This document shows positions 1-5,038 of a DNA stretch of 9,186 nt, one piece after another. How positions within the stretch are numbered: the stretch's first letter is position 1; every line of letters begins with the position of its first letter. The notes under the pieces are model-generated. The model made no database searches. It saw only the letters and a list, made by a program, of their open reading frames with translations, and was not told the DNA's origin. This DNA comes from an uncultured Leptolyngbya sp. (GTDB lineage: Bacteria > Cyanobacteriota > Cyanobacteriia > Phormidesmidales > Phormidesmidaceae), in NCBI GenBank assembly GCA_937899365.1, contig CALBPH010000202.1:1-9186 (forward strand). Direction: 5' to 3'. The translations under genes were made by a program, and so were the position numbers.

Positions 1-9
1 GATCCGCCG

Positions 10-39
10 TGTAGAGACGTTCCATGGAACGTCTCTACA
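10..39. repeat. Perfect 30-bp palindrome
   Basis: The left arm TGTAGAGACGTTCCA is followed directly by its exact reverse complement, giving a 30-bp perfect palindrome with no spacer. It starts 20 bp beyond the stop codon of the minus-strand SDR-like gene. Short palindromes with TAGAGACG-type arms recur in many copies in cyanobacterial genomes and resemble non-autonomous or REP-like elements; that family assignment is from general knowledge, since only one copy is visible here. As RNA it would form a hairpin from either strand, so it could act as a 3' end stabiliser, but no T run follows it on either side. Confidence 0.8.
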
Positions 40-58
40 AATGGAACGCCTCAATTTT

Positions 59-808
59 CTATGCCCATTGAGGATAGTCAGCATCTACCACCACCATGGC
101 TCCGGTTATGTCCACCGACTGATCGCAGGCCAGATATAACGCCGCTCGAGCTATGGCTCGAGCGGCGTTTTTATCGCGACGAGACATGCGAAACACCCTA
201 TTTGCCAGAGCAGTTTGGTAAACCGATAGGGTGGCTCCGCTAACGGTCATATGGGGCCAAATCAGATTTACCCGCACGCCAGATTTTATGGCTCCTTCAG
301 CGATATCGCGGGTCATTGCCATCATCCAACCGCGGCTTGTGCCTTCGACTATGTGCATTCCCTTAAAGGGGTACGGCACGATATTAATAATTGAGCTTTT
401 TGGGGAGCGCCTTAAAAATGGCAATGCATACTGACTAAATAGAAATGCTCCCTGCAGACTCACCTCGACAATCCGCTCCCATGATTCGGTTGTCAGATCT
501 AGTACGGTCGACGTATTGCCCAAAAGACCAAAACTTGCGTTGTTGCACAGAATATCAATGCGGCCAAACGTGGCAACTGCGTCCTTAATGGCGGCTTCTA
601 CATCGTGGGGGACCGTCGCATCAACAAGACAAAATCTTGCCTTGATTCCTTTTTGTTCTAAGCGACTGACCGTATCACTGCCCCTGGCGCGGTCCACACC
701 GCACAGCACCACGTTAGCGCCATACTGTGCTAGCAGGCTCGCCACACGGCGACCTACTCGACAGTCTCCTGCTGTAATGAGAGCAACTCGATTCTGAAGC
801 ATTGTCAT
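59..808 (-). CDS. Degenerate SDR-family protein, probable pseudoenzyme
   Basis: The 249-residue product has the length and overall pattern of a short-chain dehydrogenase/reductase. A beta1 strand (NRVALIT) is followed by the cofactor loop, an NNA segment at 89-91, a beta5-like strand (IINIV, about 140-144), and a C-terminal D-I-T-G-A-M-V-V-V-D that matches the usual TG...vDGG end. Key positions are changed. TGxxxGxG reads TAGDCRVG (12-19). The tetrad Asn is Ser117, the Ser position near 144-145 is Val/Pro, and the Tyr and Lys of YxxxK are Glu155 and Arg159. The PG after beta6 is Pro185-His186. Loss of all four catalytic residues suggests no ordinary redox activity, although the frame is open throughout. 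The ATG at 808 is preferred to a TTG 15 nt upstream because it gives a normal SDR N-terminus and forms a TAATG stop/start overlap with a small upstream ORF. Function is unknown. Confidence 0.8.
   Translation of the reverse strand: MTMLQNRVALITAGDCRVGRRVASLLAQYGANVVLCGVDRARGSDTVSRLEQKGIKARFCLVDATVPHDVEAAIKDAVATFGRIDILCNNASFGLLGNTSTVLDLTTESWERIVEVSLQGAFLFSQYALPFLRRSPKSSIINIVPYPFKGMHIVEGTSRGWMMAMTRDIAEGAIKSGVRVNLIWPHMTVSGATLSVYQTALANRVFRMSRRDKNAARAIARAALYLACDQSVDITGAMVVVDADYPQWA
138..174 (+). terminator. Terminator-like hairpin inside the SDR-like gene
   Basis: AACGCCGCTCGAGC (138-151), loop TATG (152-155) and GCTCGAGCGGCGTT (156-169) form a perfect 14-bp stem with a 4-nt loop. The strand continues TTTAT, so on the plus strand it has the form of an intrinsic terminator with a U run. 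On the minus strand the stem is followed by ATATCTGG, which is not a good U run. It lies within codons 214-224 of the minus-strand SDR-like gene. It could stop plus-strand transcription entering from the left of the window, or it could be a repeat insertion tolerated by the reading frame. The structure is certain; the terminator role is inference. Confidence 0.55.
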
Positions 809-990
809 TAGCTGTGTGGCCAAGAGACTGTCATCGTAGCCAAGCTTTGTAGACCCAATGTCTTCAAAAAATTCTGCCGCTGCTGATTGAGGGACTGCAC
901 CAATCTGCTAGAGATACCATATATCCTTATTTTGCAGATAAAATCATTTTGAAGAGCAGCAACGCTCAAATTTTTAGCAGCAGTGGTCAT
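808..990 (-). CDS. Possible 60-codon leader ORF before the SDR-like gene
   Basis: An ATG-started 60-codon frame ends in TAA, and that stop overlaps the ATG of the SDR-like gene as TAATG, a classic arrangement for translational coupling. The product has no recognised domain. Its C-terminal half is Gln- and Leu-rich with no membrane segment or signal peptide. No clear Shine-Dalgarno precedes its ATG. It is not a missing N-terminus of the SDR, because that protein already begins about eight residues before its first beta strand. It may be a chance ORF in a non-coding stretch. The overlap is the only positive argument for it. Confidence 0.2.
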   Translation of the reverse strand: MTTAAKNLSVAALQNDFICKIRIYGISSRLVQSLNQQRQNFLKTLGLQSLATMTVSWPHS

Positions 991-1274
991 TACACCAACT
1001 CAATCGGCTGGCATAGCGTGTTGCTCAGCCCAAAATGTTACTGCCGTATGCAGCTACTACAAGCCTAGCAAAACCTATTGTTATCAAGTAGGCTACAGTA
1101 TTCTTGTCGGATTGAAAAGTCTCCTACCTATGGTGAAAATCAGACAAGATAGAGCTTAACGTTAGATAAATAAGAAAATCTGGCCATTGACAGAGAATTT
1201 AAAGCAAAAAATACACAATTAAAATTGGTATGAAACAACCAACGTCAACAGGTTATTGTTCTGTTAATACTTGC
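824..1274. other. Long gap with inverted repeat
   Basis: About 450 nt separate the lipoprotein stop from the SDR-like gene, and both are transcribed leftward. The stretch is AT-rich, especially around 1150-1260. Apart from the weak 60-codon frame at 808-990 it holds no credible gene. Its clearest structure is the inverted repeat at 1102-1149. A smaller imperfect hairpin (GGCTGGCA / TGC-T-CAGCC, about 1005-1030) lies just upstream of the small ORF. No convincing intrinsic terminator follows the lipoprotein gene, and no strong -35/-10 pair for the SDR-like gene could be assigned. Confidence 0.6.
1102..1149. repeat. Inverted repeat, 12-bp arms
   Basis: TCTTGTCGGATT (1102-1113) and AATCAGACAAGA (1138-1149) are inverted copies with a single mismatch, separated by 24 bp. 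The repeat is upstream of the minus-strand SDR-like gene. Widely spaced arms of this kind suit a dimeric regulator binding on one DNA face, or an RNA stem with a 24-nt loop. The repeat itself is directly visible; an operator role is inference. Confidence 0.5.
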
Positions 1275-1817
1275 TCAAAAAGCGCATCCTGTTGGCAGCG
1301 GTTCAACAGTCTCTAAGCTGGGCAGAGAATCTGCGACGGGTTTAAAGCCGCCATCAACAGAGCCACTGAGAACCTGCCCCCCATAGTGACTCTGAATACC
1401 ACCCATGTGTGCCCTGATGACTATGGGTTGCCCAGGTTGAATAGGCACAGGACCACCGCTACGGGTAAACGGTTGCTCATTGACATGGCTATGGGCCAAA
1501 ATGCGGCGATAAAGTAGCTTTCCCGTTTGGGAATCAACCACTTCCCACCAGTCGGCATACTGCTCACAGCCGGTGTCAGCACTGCTGATGGTAACGGCAA
1601 AGGTATAGTTGCCAGCTTCACCGGTTACCGCCACCGAGACCAGGTCGGCTACGGGGACACCCGCCGCGTCGGTAGGATTTGTCGAAATAGAATCAACCAC
1701 AGGCTCGGTAACCGTATCGCGAACGGGTGCAGATATGGGCGTTGTATCAACCACTTCTGGAGCTGCCGTACAGGCCACCATCGTTAGCACCAGAAATAGA
1801 TATGGAACTCTATGCAT
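1275..1817 (-). CDS. Predicted lipoprotein, conserved WWEV/HSHV/EQPF domain
   Basis: The 180-residue protein starts with a short lipoprotein signal peptide: one basic residue, a hydrophobic run at 5-15, and a lipobox M-V-A-C with the acylated Cys at 16. A low-complexity Thr/Val/Asp/Pro linker follows (about 19-55). The likely beta-rich domain (57-180) has a tightly patterned block, ADWWEVVD (88-95), LLYRRILAHSHV (101-112), EQPFTRSGGPV (114-124) and VIRAHM (133-138). This pattern resembles an uncharacterised bacterial domain I recall but cannot name. Cys84 and Cys178 could form a disulfide. The protein would be membrane-anchored and exposed to the periplasm or cell surface. The gene lies 33 nt after map on the same strand and is probably cotranscribed with it. 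No enzymatic motif is recognisable, so function is unknown. Confidence 0.85.
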   Translation of the reverse strand: MHRVPYLFLVLTMVACTAAPEVVDTTPISAPVRDTVTEPVVDSISTNPTDAAGVPVADLVSVAVTGEAGNYTFAVTISSADTGCEQYADWWEVVDSQTGKLLYRRILAHSHVNEQPFTRSGGPVPIQPGQPIVIRAHMGGIQSHYGGQVLSGSVDGGFKPVADSLPSLETVEPLPTGCAF

Positions 1818-1850
1818 TAGTTTGAGCGTGTGGTCTATAAAGCAATCGGT

Positions 1851-2654
1851 TTAAACGGTTGCTGCTACAGGGGCCTTGGTCAAAATATCAACACCCTCTT
1901 TGGTGACGACTACGGTGTGCTCGAACTGAGCGGTTAGGGCGCGGTCTTTGGTAATAGCGGTCCAGCCGTCAGCCAGCAGCTCTACTTCATGGGTGCCAAC
2001 ATTGATCATGGGTTCGATGGTAAACACCATGCCAGGGGCAAACTTTTTACCTTTGCCGGCTGTTCCGTAATGGGGGATCTGGGGTTCGGTGTGAAAGATA
2101 CGGTGGACGCCATGCCCAACAAAATCACGTACGACAGAGAACCCTTCTGCTTCGGCATAGGTTTGGATAGCGGCACCAATATCGCCAATGCGGGCACCGG
2201 GTTTGACGGCTTGAATGCCTCGGTACATGCTTTCTTGGGTCACTTCCACCAGCCGCCGTGCCTGGGGTGACACGTCACCCACTAAGAATGTACGTGACGT
2301 GTCACCGTGGTAGCCATTCAAAATGGGGGTGACATCAATGTTGATGATGTCGCCATCTTGTAAAATCTGCTTCGCATCGGGAATGCCGTGACACACCACT
2401 TCATTGACGCTAGTGCAAATCGACTTTGGAAATGGATCGACGCCTTCCCCACCTGGATAGCCCAGGGGCGCGCTCTTAGCCCCGTGGGATTGGGTCCAGC
2501 GCTCAGCTTCGTCGTTTAACTCTAGGGTACTAACACCGGGTTGAACCATGGGCTCTAGGTGGTCTAATAAACGCGCCGCCAGCTGACAGGCATTACGCAT
2601 TTGTTCAATTTCCCGCTTTGATAGCCGAATGATTCCTTTGAATGCAGCGTCCAC
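1851..2654 (-). CDS. map: Methionine aminopeptidase, type I
   Basis: The 267-residue enzyme removes the initiator Met from nascent cytosolic proteins whose second residue is small. It has the pita-bread fold with every dinuclear-metal ligand visible: Asp107 (NIDV), Asp118 (HGDTSR), His181 (GHGVH), Glu214 (TIEPM) and Glu245 (QFEHT). Substrate-contacting His89 (VCHGIP) and His188 (FHTEP) are also present. The N-terminus IIRLSKREIEQMR is typical of the type I form and there is no extra N-terminal zinc-finger domain. The start is GTG at 2654. No in-frame ATG lies near it, and the next Met (residue 19) would cut into the first helix. No clear Shine-Dalgarno is seen. The downstream lipoprotein gene follows after 33 nt. 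Cyanobacteria often carry more than one map paralogue, so this may not be the only copy. Confidence 0.97.
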   Translation of the reverse strand: MDAAFKGIIRLSKREIEQMRNACQLAARLLDHLEPMVQPGVSTLELNDEAERWTQSHGAKSAPLGYPGGEGVDPFPKSICTSVNEVVCHGIPDAKQILQDGDIINIDVTPILNGYHGDTSRTFLVGDVSPQARRLVEVTQESMYRGIQAVKPGARIGDIGAAIQTYAEAEGFSVVRDFVGHGVHRIFHTEPQIPHYGTAGKGKKFAPGMVFTIEPMINVGTHEVELLADGWTAITKDRALTAQFEHTVVVTKEGVDILTKAPVAATV

Positions 2655-2888
2655 GATGTTTTTATTAGGTATTTGTCATTAGTTGTCCAGGGGGTGTTAC
2701 CACCTACCTCACTCTAGCGCTATTGCTATCCTCTAGCCGCCAGATAATAGAAAATTGATGGAATGGAAAATTTATCTGGCTCTGAGTGGTTGATGGGAGG
2801 TGGGAGGTGGTGTAATTGTGTTGGCTAGTTATTAGGTATTGCTCTGTTAGCCGTGGCGTGTGCCTTTATTAAGATTGGGTGTGAGCCT
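2655..2888. promoter_or_regulatory. Divergent intergenic region with candidate operator
   Basis: This 234-bp gap separates map (-) from the small membrane-protein gene (+) and must hold at least one promoter. A 9-bp perfect inverted repeat, GCCAGATAA (2739-2747) and TTATCTGGC (2772-2780), has a 24-bp spacer. A -10-like TATTAT on the minus strand (2744-2749) overlaps its left arm. A 12-bp direct repeat TTATTAGGTATT occurs at 2662-2673 and 2829-2840. A tandem GGGAGGT pair lies at 2795-2808. No strong -35 could be matched, so the promoter assignment is tentative. Confidence 0.4.
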
Positions 2889-3230
2889 ATGCGATTTTGG
2901 GCGATGTGTTTTTTGGGCTTATATGGAGGGATCGCCCTGTTTAATTGGGTGAGCGGGCTGCACTGGCTGGCTGAGTTTTCGCTACCACTGTCTCTTGTCG
3001 GTGGACTTGGACTTGCGATCGCAAGCACCCCAGTCAAGTCCTCAACCCTTACAGCCAACTTACAATCGACGGCATCTACATCTAATGTCAGCGCGTCAGA
3101 CGCGTCACAACAAAAGCCAGAAAAGTCAGATTCTCCAGACATGGTGTCAGCCCCCCACGCCTCTACCCAAGCAAGTCCGCCAGCCGAGCCTTCAATTTCC
3201 TTTACCATCGACAAAAACGCTCGCCCCTAG
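2889..3230 (+). CDS. Small two-helix membrane protein with Ser/Pro-rich tail
   Basis: The 113-residue product has two hydrophobic stretches, about residues 3-21 and 27-46, joined by a short turn containing NWVSG. A hydrophilic tail rich in Ser, Thr, Ala and Pro runs from about 48 to the end and is probably disordered. The first 46 residues resemble small conserved cyanobacterial membrane proteins, which I recognise only in general outline. ATG at 2889 is preferred to an in-frame GTG at 2853 because it places the first helix at the N-terminus. Neither has a strong Shine-Dalgarno. A HIP1 site falls at codons 43-45 (3015-3022). The gene converges on the SDR gene to its right. Function is unknown. 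Confidence 0.65.
   Translation: MRFWAMCFLGLYGGIALFNWVSGLHWLAEFSLPLSLVGGLGLAIASTPVKSSTLTANLQSTASTSNVSASDASQQKPEKSDSPDMVSAPHASTQASPPAEPSISFTIDKNARP
3015..3022. repeat. HIP1 octamer
   Basis: GCGATCGC, the highly iterated palindrome of many cyanobacterial genomes, lies inside the small membrane-protein gene and is extended to TTGCGATCGCAA. It is one of three in this window and helps identify the host group. Confidence 0.9.
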
Positions 3231-3238
3231 CGTGGGGC
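3214..3238 (-). terminator. Weak terminator-like hairpin between convergent genes
   Basis: GCCCC (3223-3227) and GGGGC (3234-3238) form a 5-bp GC stem with a 6-nt loop over the stop codon of the small membrane-protein gene. Read on the minus strand, the stem is followed five bases later by TTTTT (3214-3218), so it may end transcription of the SDR gene, whose stop is about 35 nt away. The short stem and displaced T run make this uncertain. Confidence 0.3.
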
Positions 3239-3271
3239 TCTAACCTCTATGCTGTGAGTCGCGTGCAGGCG

Positions 3272-4060
3272 TCAGTCTTGCTGCGGAGCCTGTAGCTGCC
3301 CTACGGCATTCGTCACCGCCCGGCGAGGGGTTATGCGATTGGTAAAGACCAGCAGCCGATTAAAGAGGCCGTGGACCGCCACCACCTGGTTACGCTCCAG
3401 GGCGTCATACCCAAACTGGGCCACAGCGGCTGCTTCAGGCAGCTTTAATTTCTTAAAAAAGTCCACATCCCCTAACCTGGCGCGAGCCTGAAAGTCGGTT
3501 CCTCGGGTAGGGCCAGGGCACAAGACCGTTGCCGTAATCCCCGTGTCCTTCACTTCGTGGGCCAGGGCTTCTGTAAACGACATCACATAGGATTTACTAG
3601 CGTAGTAGGCTGCCATAAAGGGGCCAGGCTGAAACGCGGCGGTGGAGGCCACATTGAGAATTTTTCCATAGCCCCGCTGTTGCATGGGGGGCAATATCAG
3701 TCGGGTTAGGTGTGTCAGGGTGACCATATTGAGCTGCAGCATGGAGTTGTGTCTGACCCAGTCGCACTTAGCAAAGGGGCCGTAGTCGCCAAATCCGGCA
3801 TTATTGACCAATACATCCACCGTCAGCCCTTGCTGCTGAACGTTTTCAAATAGCGCCAGCGGCGATTCGGGTTGACTCAAATCCTGGCTAATGACTCGTA
3901 CCTGGATAGGGTGAGTCTGGGTTAACTCAGTTTGAACGTGCTGCAGCTTATCGGTGCTACGGGCGACCAAAATTAGATCATAGGCATTGCGGGCAAATAC
4001 CTTGGCCAGTTCGTAGCCAATACCGCCGGATGCGCCTGTAATCAATACTGTTTTCACCAT
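3272..4060 (-). CDS. SDR-family oxidoreductase (DltE/COG0300-like)
   Basis: The 262-residue protein is a classical NAD(P)-dependent short-chain dehydrogenase with all motifs intact: TGASGGIG at 8-15, NNAG at 86-89, the tetrad Asn111, Ser139, and Y152xxxK156. Arg34 after beta2 (LVARS) favours NADP(H). The CPGPTRGTDF segment (181-190) follows beta6. The set of motifs resembles the broad DltE-like group of cytosolic SDRs with unknown small-molecule substrates. ATG at 4060 is chosen because MVKTVLITGASGGIG is a standard SDR N-terminus. An in-frame GTG at 4129 would add 23 residues with no known counterpart. The gene is divergent from hsp20 and convergent with the small membrane-protein gene. The substrate cannot be deduced. 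It is not a close paralogue of the degenerate SDR at 59-808. Confidence 0.9.
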   Translation of the reverse strand: MVKTVLITGASGGIGYELAKVFARNAYDLILVARSTDKLQHVQTELTQTHPIQVRVISQDLSQPESPLALFENVQQQGLTVDVLVNNAGFGDYGPFAKCDWVRHNSMLQLNMVTLTHLTRLILPPMQQRGYGKILNVASTAAFQPGPFMAAYYASKSYVMSFTEALAHEVKDTGITATVLCPGPTRGTDFQARARLGDVDFFKKLKLPEAAAVAQFGYDALERNQVVAVHGLFNRLLVFTNRITPRRAVTNAVGQLQAPQQD

Positions 4061-4336
4061 AGTTTTGGGGGCGTTGCTGATCCTCGGTATGATTTTATCT
4101 GCGAGATACTGTCCTATGGCATATCTCACCGATGCCTACCCTCAACCATATCGCCCCATACGATCAACCGATCTAACTAGGTGGGTTCTCTTCACCCGTC
4201 ACCGTCTATGGCGAAGGATCTCTTCGGCAAGCCCTAATTTTGGGTAGGGTTCTCTCCCCTGGGTGGACATGATTCTCTACGGCATCATGGTGGATGTAAG
4301 GCAAAGAGAGAGACCTCAACGATAGACAACCCTCTC
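4061..4336. promoter_or_regulatory. Divergent intergenic region, SDR / hsp20
   Basis: With the hsp20 leader, this region makes a 319-nt gap between two divergent genes and should carry both promoters. No CIRCE operator (TTAGCACTC-N9-GAGTGCTAA) was found, so HrcA control of hsp20 is not supported. A minus-strand TAAAAT near 4093-4098 could be a -10 for the SDR gene, but no -35 fits. A short inverted repeat CATGAT-N10-ATCATG lies near 4269-4290. No good sigma70 promoter for hsp20 could be assigned; GATAGA at 4321-4326 is a poor -10 candidate. Confidence 0.35.
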
Positions 4337-4376
4337 TTGTTTGCTTGTTCAACACAATCGCGAACTGAGGAAACAA
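4337..4376 (+). promoter_or_regulatory. Candidate RNA thermometer in the hsp20 5' leader
   Basis: The 40-nt leader just before hsp20 folds so that 4337-4350 pairs with 4362-4376. There are six pairs 4337-4342/4371-4376, a G-G mismatch (4343/4370), C4344-G4369, T4345-A4368, a T4346-G4367 wobble, a bulged T4366, then four pairs 4347-4350/4362-4365. The loop is 11 nt. The Shine-Dalgarno TGAGGA (4366-4371) lies in the 3' arm, mostly in the interrupted, weak centre of the stem. This matches the known design of bacterial heat-shock RNA thermometers, including the very short hairpin reported for cyanobacterial hsp17. Base pairing is seen directly; temperature sensing is inferred. Confidence 0.6.
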
Positions 4377-4379
4377 CCC

Positions 4380-4817
4380 ATGATCGTACGCTACTGGCAA
4401 CCCTTTCAGGAAATTGAAACTATCAAACAACAGCTTGACACAATTTTTGAAGATCTCACGCCAACCACAACAACCTGGATGCCCGCGGTAGATCTGATTG
4501 ATGCGGGTGATAACTATGTCCTAGAGGTGGTTCTACCCGGTCTTAATGCTGATGATATCAACATTGAAGCGAGCCGTAAGAGCATTACCCTCTCTGGTGA
4601 GAGAGCTGCTGCTGAATATGGTGAAGACAAAACTGTCCTCCGTCGTGAGCGGCGCTATGGTGACTTTCACCGTGTGGTCAATCTACCTCTAGCGGTTGAC
4701 CATGAGCAGGTACGCGCTGATTATAACAACGGCATTCTAACGGTGCATGTCCCCAAAGCTGCCGAGGTTCGTAATCAGGTGGTGAAGGTAAACGTTGCCG
4801 AAACACCCGCTGGCTAA
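4380..4817 (+). CDS. hspA: Small heat-shock protein, Hsp20/alpha-crystallin family
   Basis: The 145-residue protein is an ATP-independent holdase that binds unfolding proteins, and in cyanobacteria also membranes, under heat or light stress. A short N-terminal region (MIVRYWQPFQEIETIKQQLD) precedes the alpha-crystallin domain (about 33-128). The domain carries the usual PAVDLIDAGDNYVLEVVLPG opening, the ITLSGER strand, RRERRYGDFHRVVNLP, and the signature ADYNNGILTVHVPK (113-126, A-x-x-x-NGxL). The C-terminal VKV (135-137) is in the place of the IxI oligomerisation motif. ATG at 4380 is supported by the Shine-Dalgarno TGAGGA eight bases upstream. An in-frame TTG at 4341 falls inside the leader hairpin and is rejected. 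The gene is monocistronic, ended by the terminator at 4922-4949. Regulation is probably post-transcriptional through the leader hairpin. Confidence 0.95.
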   Translation: MIVRYWQPFQEIETIKQQLDTIFEDLTPTTTTWMPAVDLIDAGDNYVLEVVLPGLNADDINIEASRKSITLSGERAAAEYGEDKTVLRRERRYGDFHRVVNLPLAVDHEQVRADYNNGILTVHVPKAAEVRNQVVKVNVAETPAG

Positions 4818-4837
4818 TAGGCGAACTAACGGTCAGT

Positions 4838-4867
4838 GTGCAATTAGTTGGGAATACCTAATTGTGC
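4838..4867 (+). other. Hairpin in the hsp20 3' untranslated region
   Basis: GTGCAATTAG (4838-4847) and CTAATTGTGC (4858-4867) pair over 10 positions, two of them G-U in RNA, with a 10-nt loop. It lies between the hsp20 stop and the strong terminator. No U run follows, so it is not a terminator itself. It may affect mRNA stability or be incidental. Confidence 0.35.
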
Positions 4868-4921
4868 CCGCGCTGTTTAGTTTCCTGTGACTCTCCTCTA
4901 ATTCTCCTAGTTTGGCTTATG

Positions 4922-4949
4922 GCGGCAGGTTTATCCTGCCGCTTTTTTT
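4922..4949 (+). terminator. Intrinsic terminator of hsp20
   Basis: GCGGCAGG (4922-4929), loop TTTAT and CCTGCCGC (4935-4942) form a perfect GC-rich 8-bp stem followed immediately by seven T. This is a textbook rho-independent terminator on the plus strand, 104 nt after the hsp20 stop, and it isolates hsp20 from the downstream BCH/PucC gene. Confidence 0.92.
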
Positions 4950-5038
4950 ATGGCCTGACTGCTGCTGGTCCGTTGATGGCTGTTGGCGTTTAAGCTGGGT
5001 AATGCAAGTTAGTAAATCCTCTTCGTGATTCAGCGGCT

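Noticed and set aside
1216..1274. Terminator after the lipoprotein gene
   Set aside because: CAATT-AA-AATTG has too small a loop, and the AACAACC / GGTTATTGTT pairing is interrupted. Neither is convincing despite a nearby T run on the minus strand.
2266..2306. Inverted repeat GTGACACGTCAC ... GTGACGTGTCAC inside map
   Set aside because: Each arm is itself near-palindromic and encodes GDTS and GDVS in the protein. The repeat is explained by similar codons in a conserved coding region, not by a regulatory site.
2825..3214. Minus-strand 129-codon open frame opposite the small membrane-protein gene
   Set aside because: The plus-strand frame encodes clear transmembrane helices with plausible codon use. 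The antisense frame has no domain and is a shadow of it.
4061..4129. 23-residue N-terminal extension of the intact SDR from a GTG start
   Set aside because: The ATG at 4060 gives a standard SDR N-terminus directly before beta1. The extension has no signal or domain character.
4341..4379. Upstream in-frame TTG start for hsp20
   Set aside because: It falls inside the leader hairpin, while the ATG at 4380 has a well-placed Shine-Dalgarno and a normal Hsp20 N-terminus.
4061..4379. CIRCE/HrcA operator upstream of hsp20
   Set aside because: No TTAGCACTC-N9-GAGTGCTAA or close variant was found on either strand of the region.
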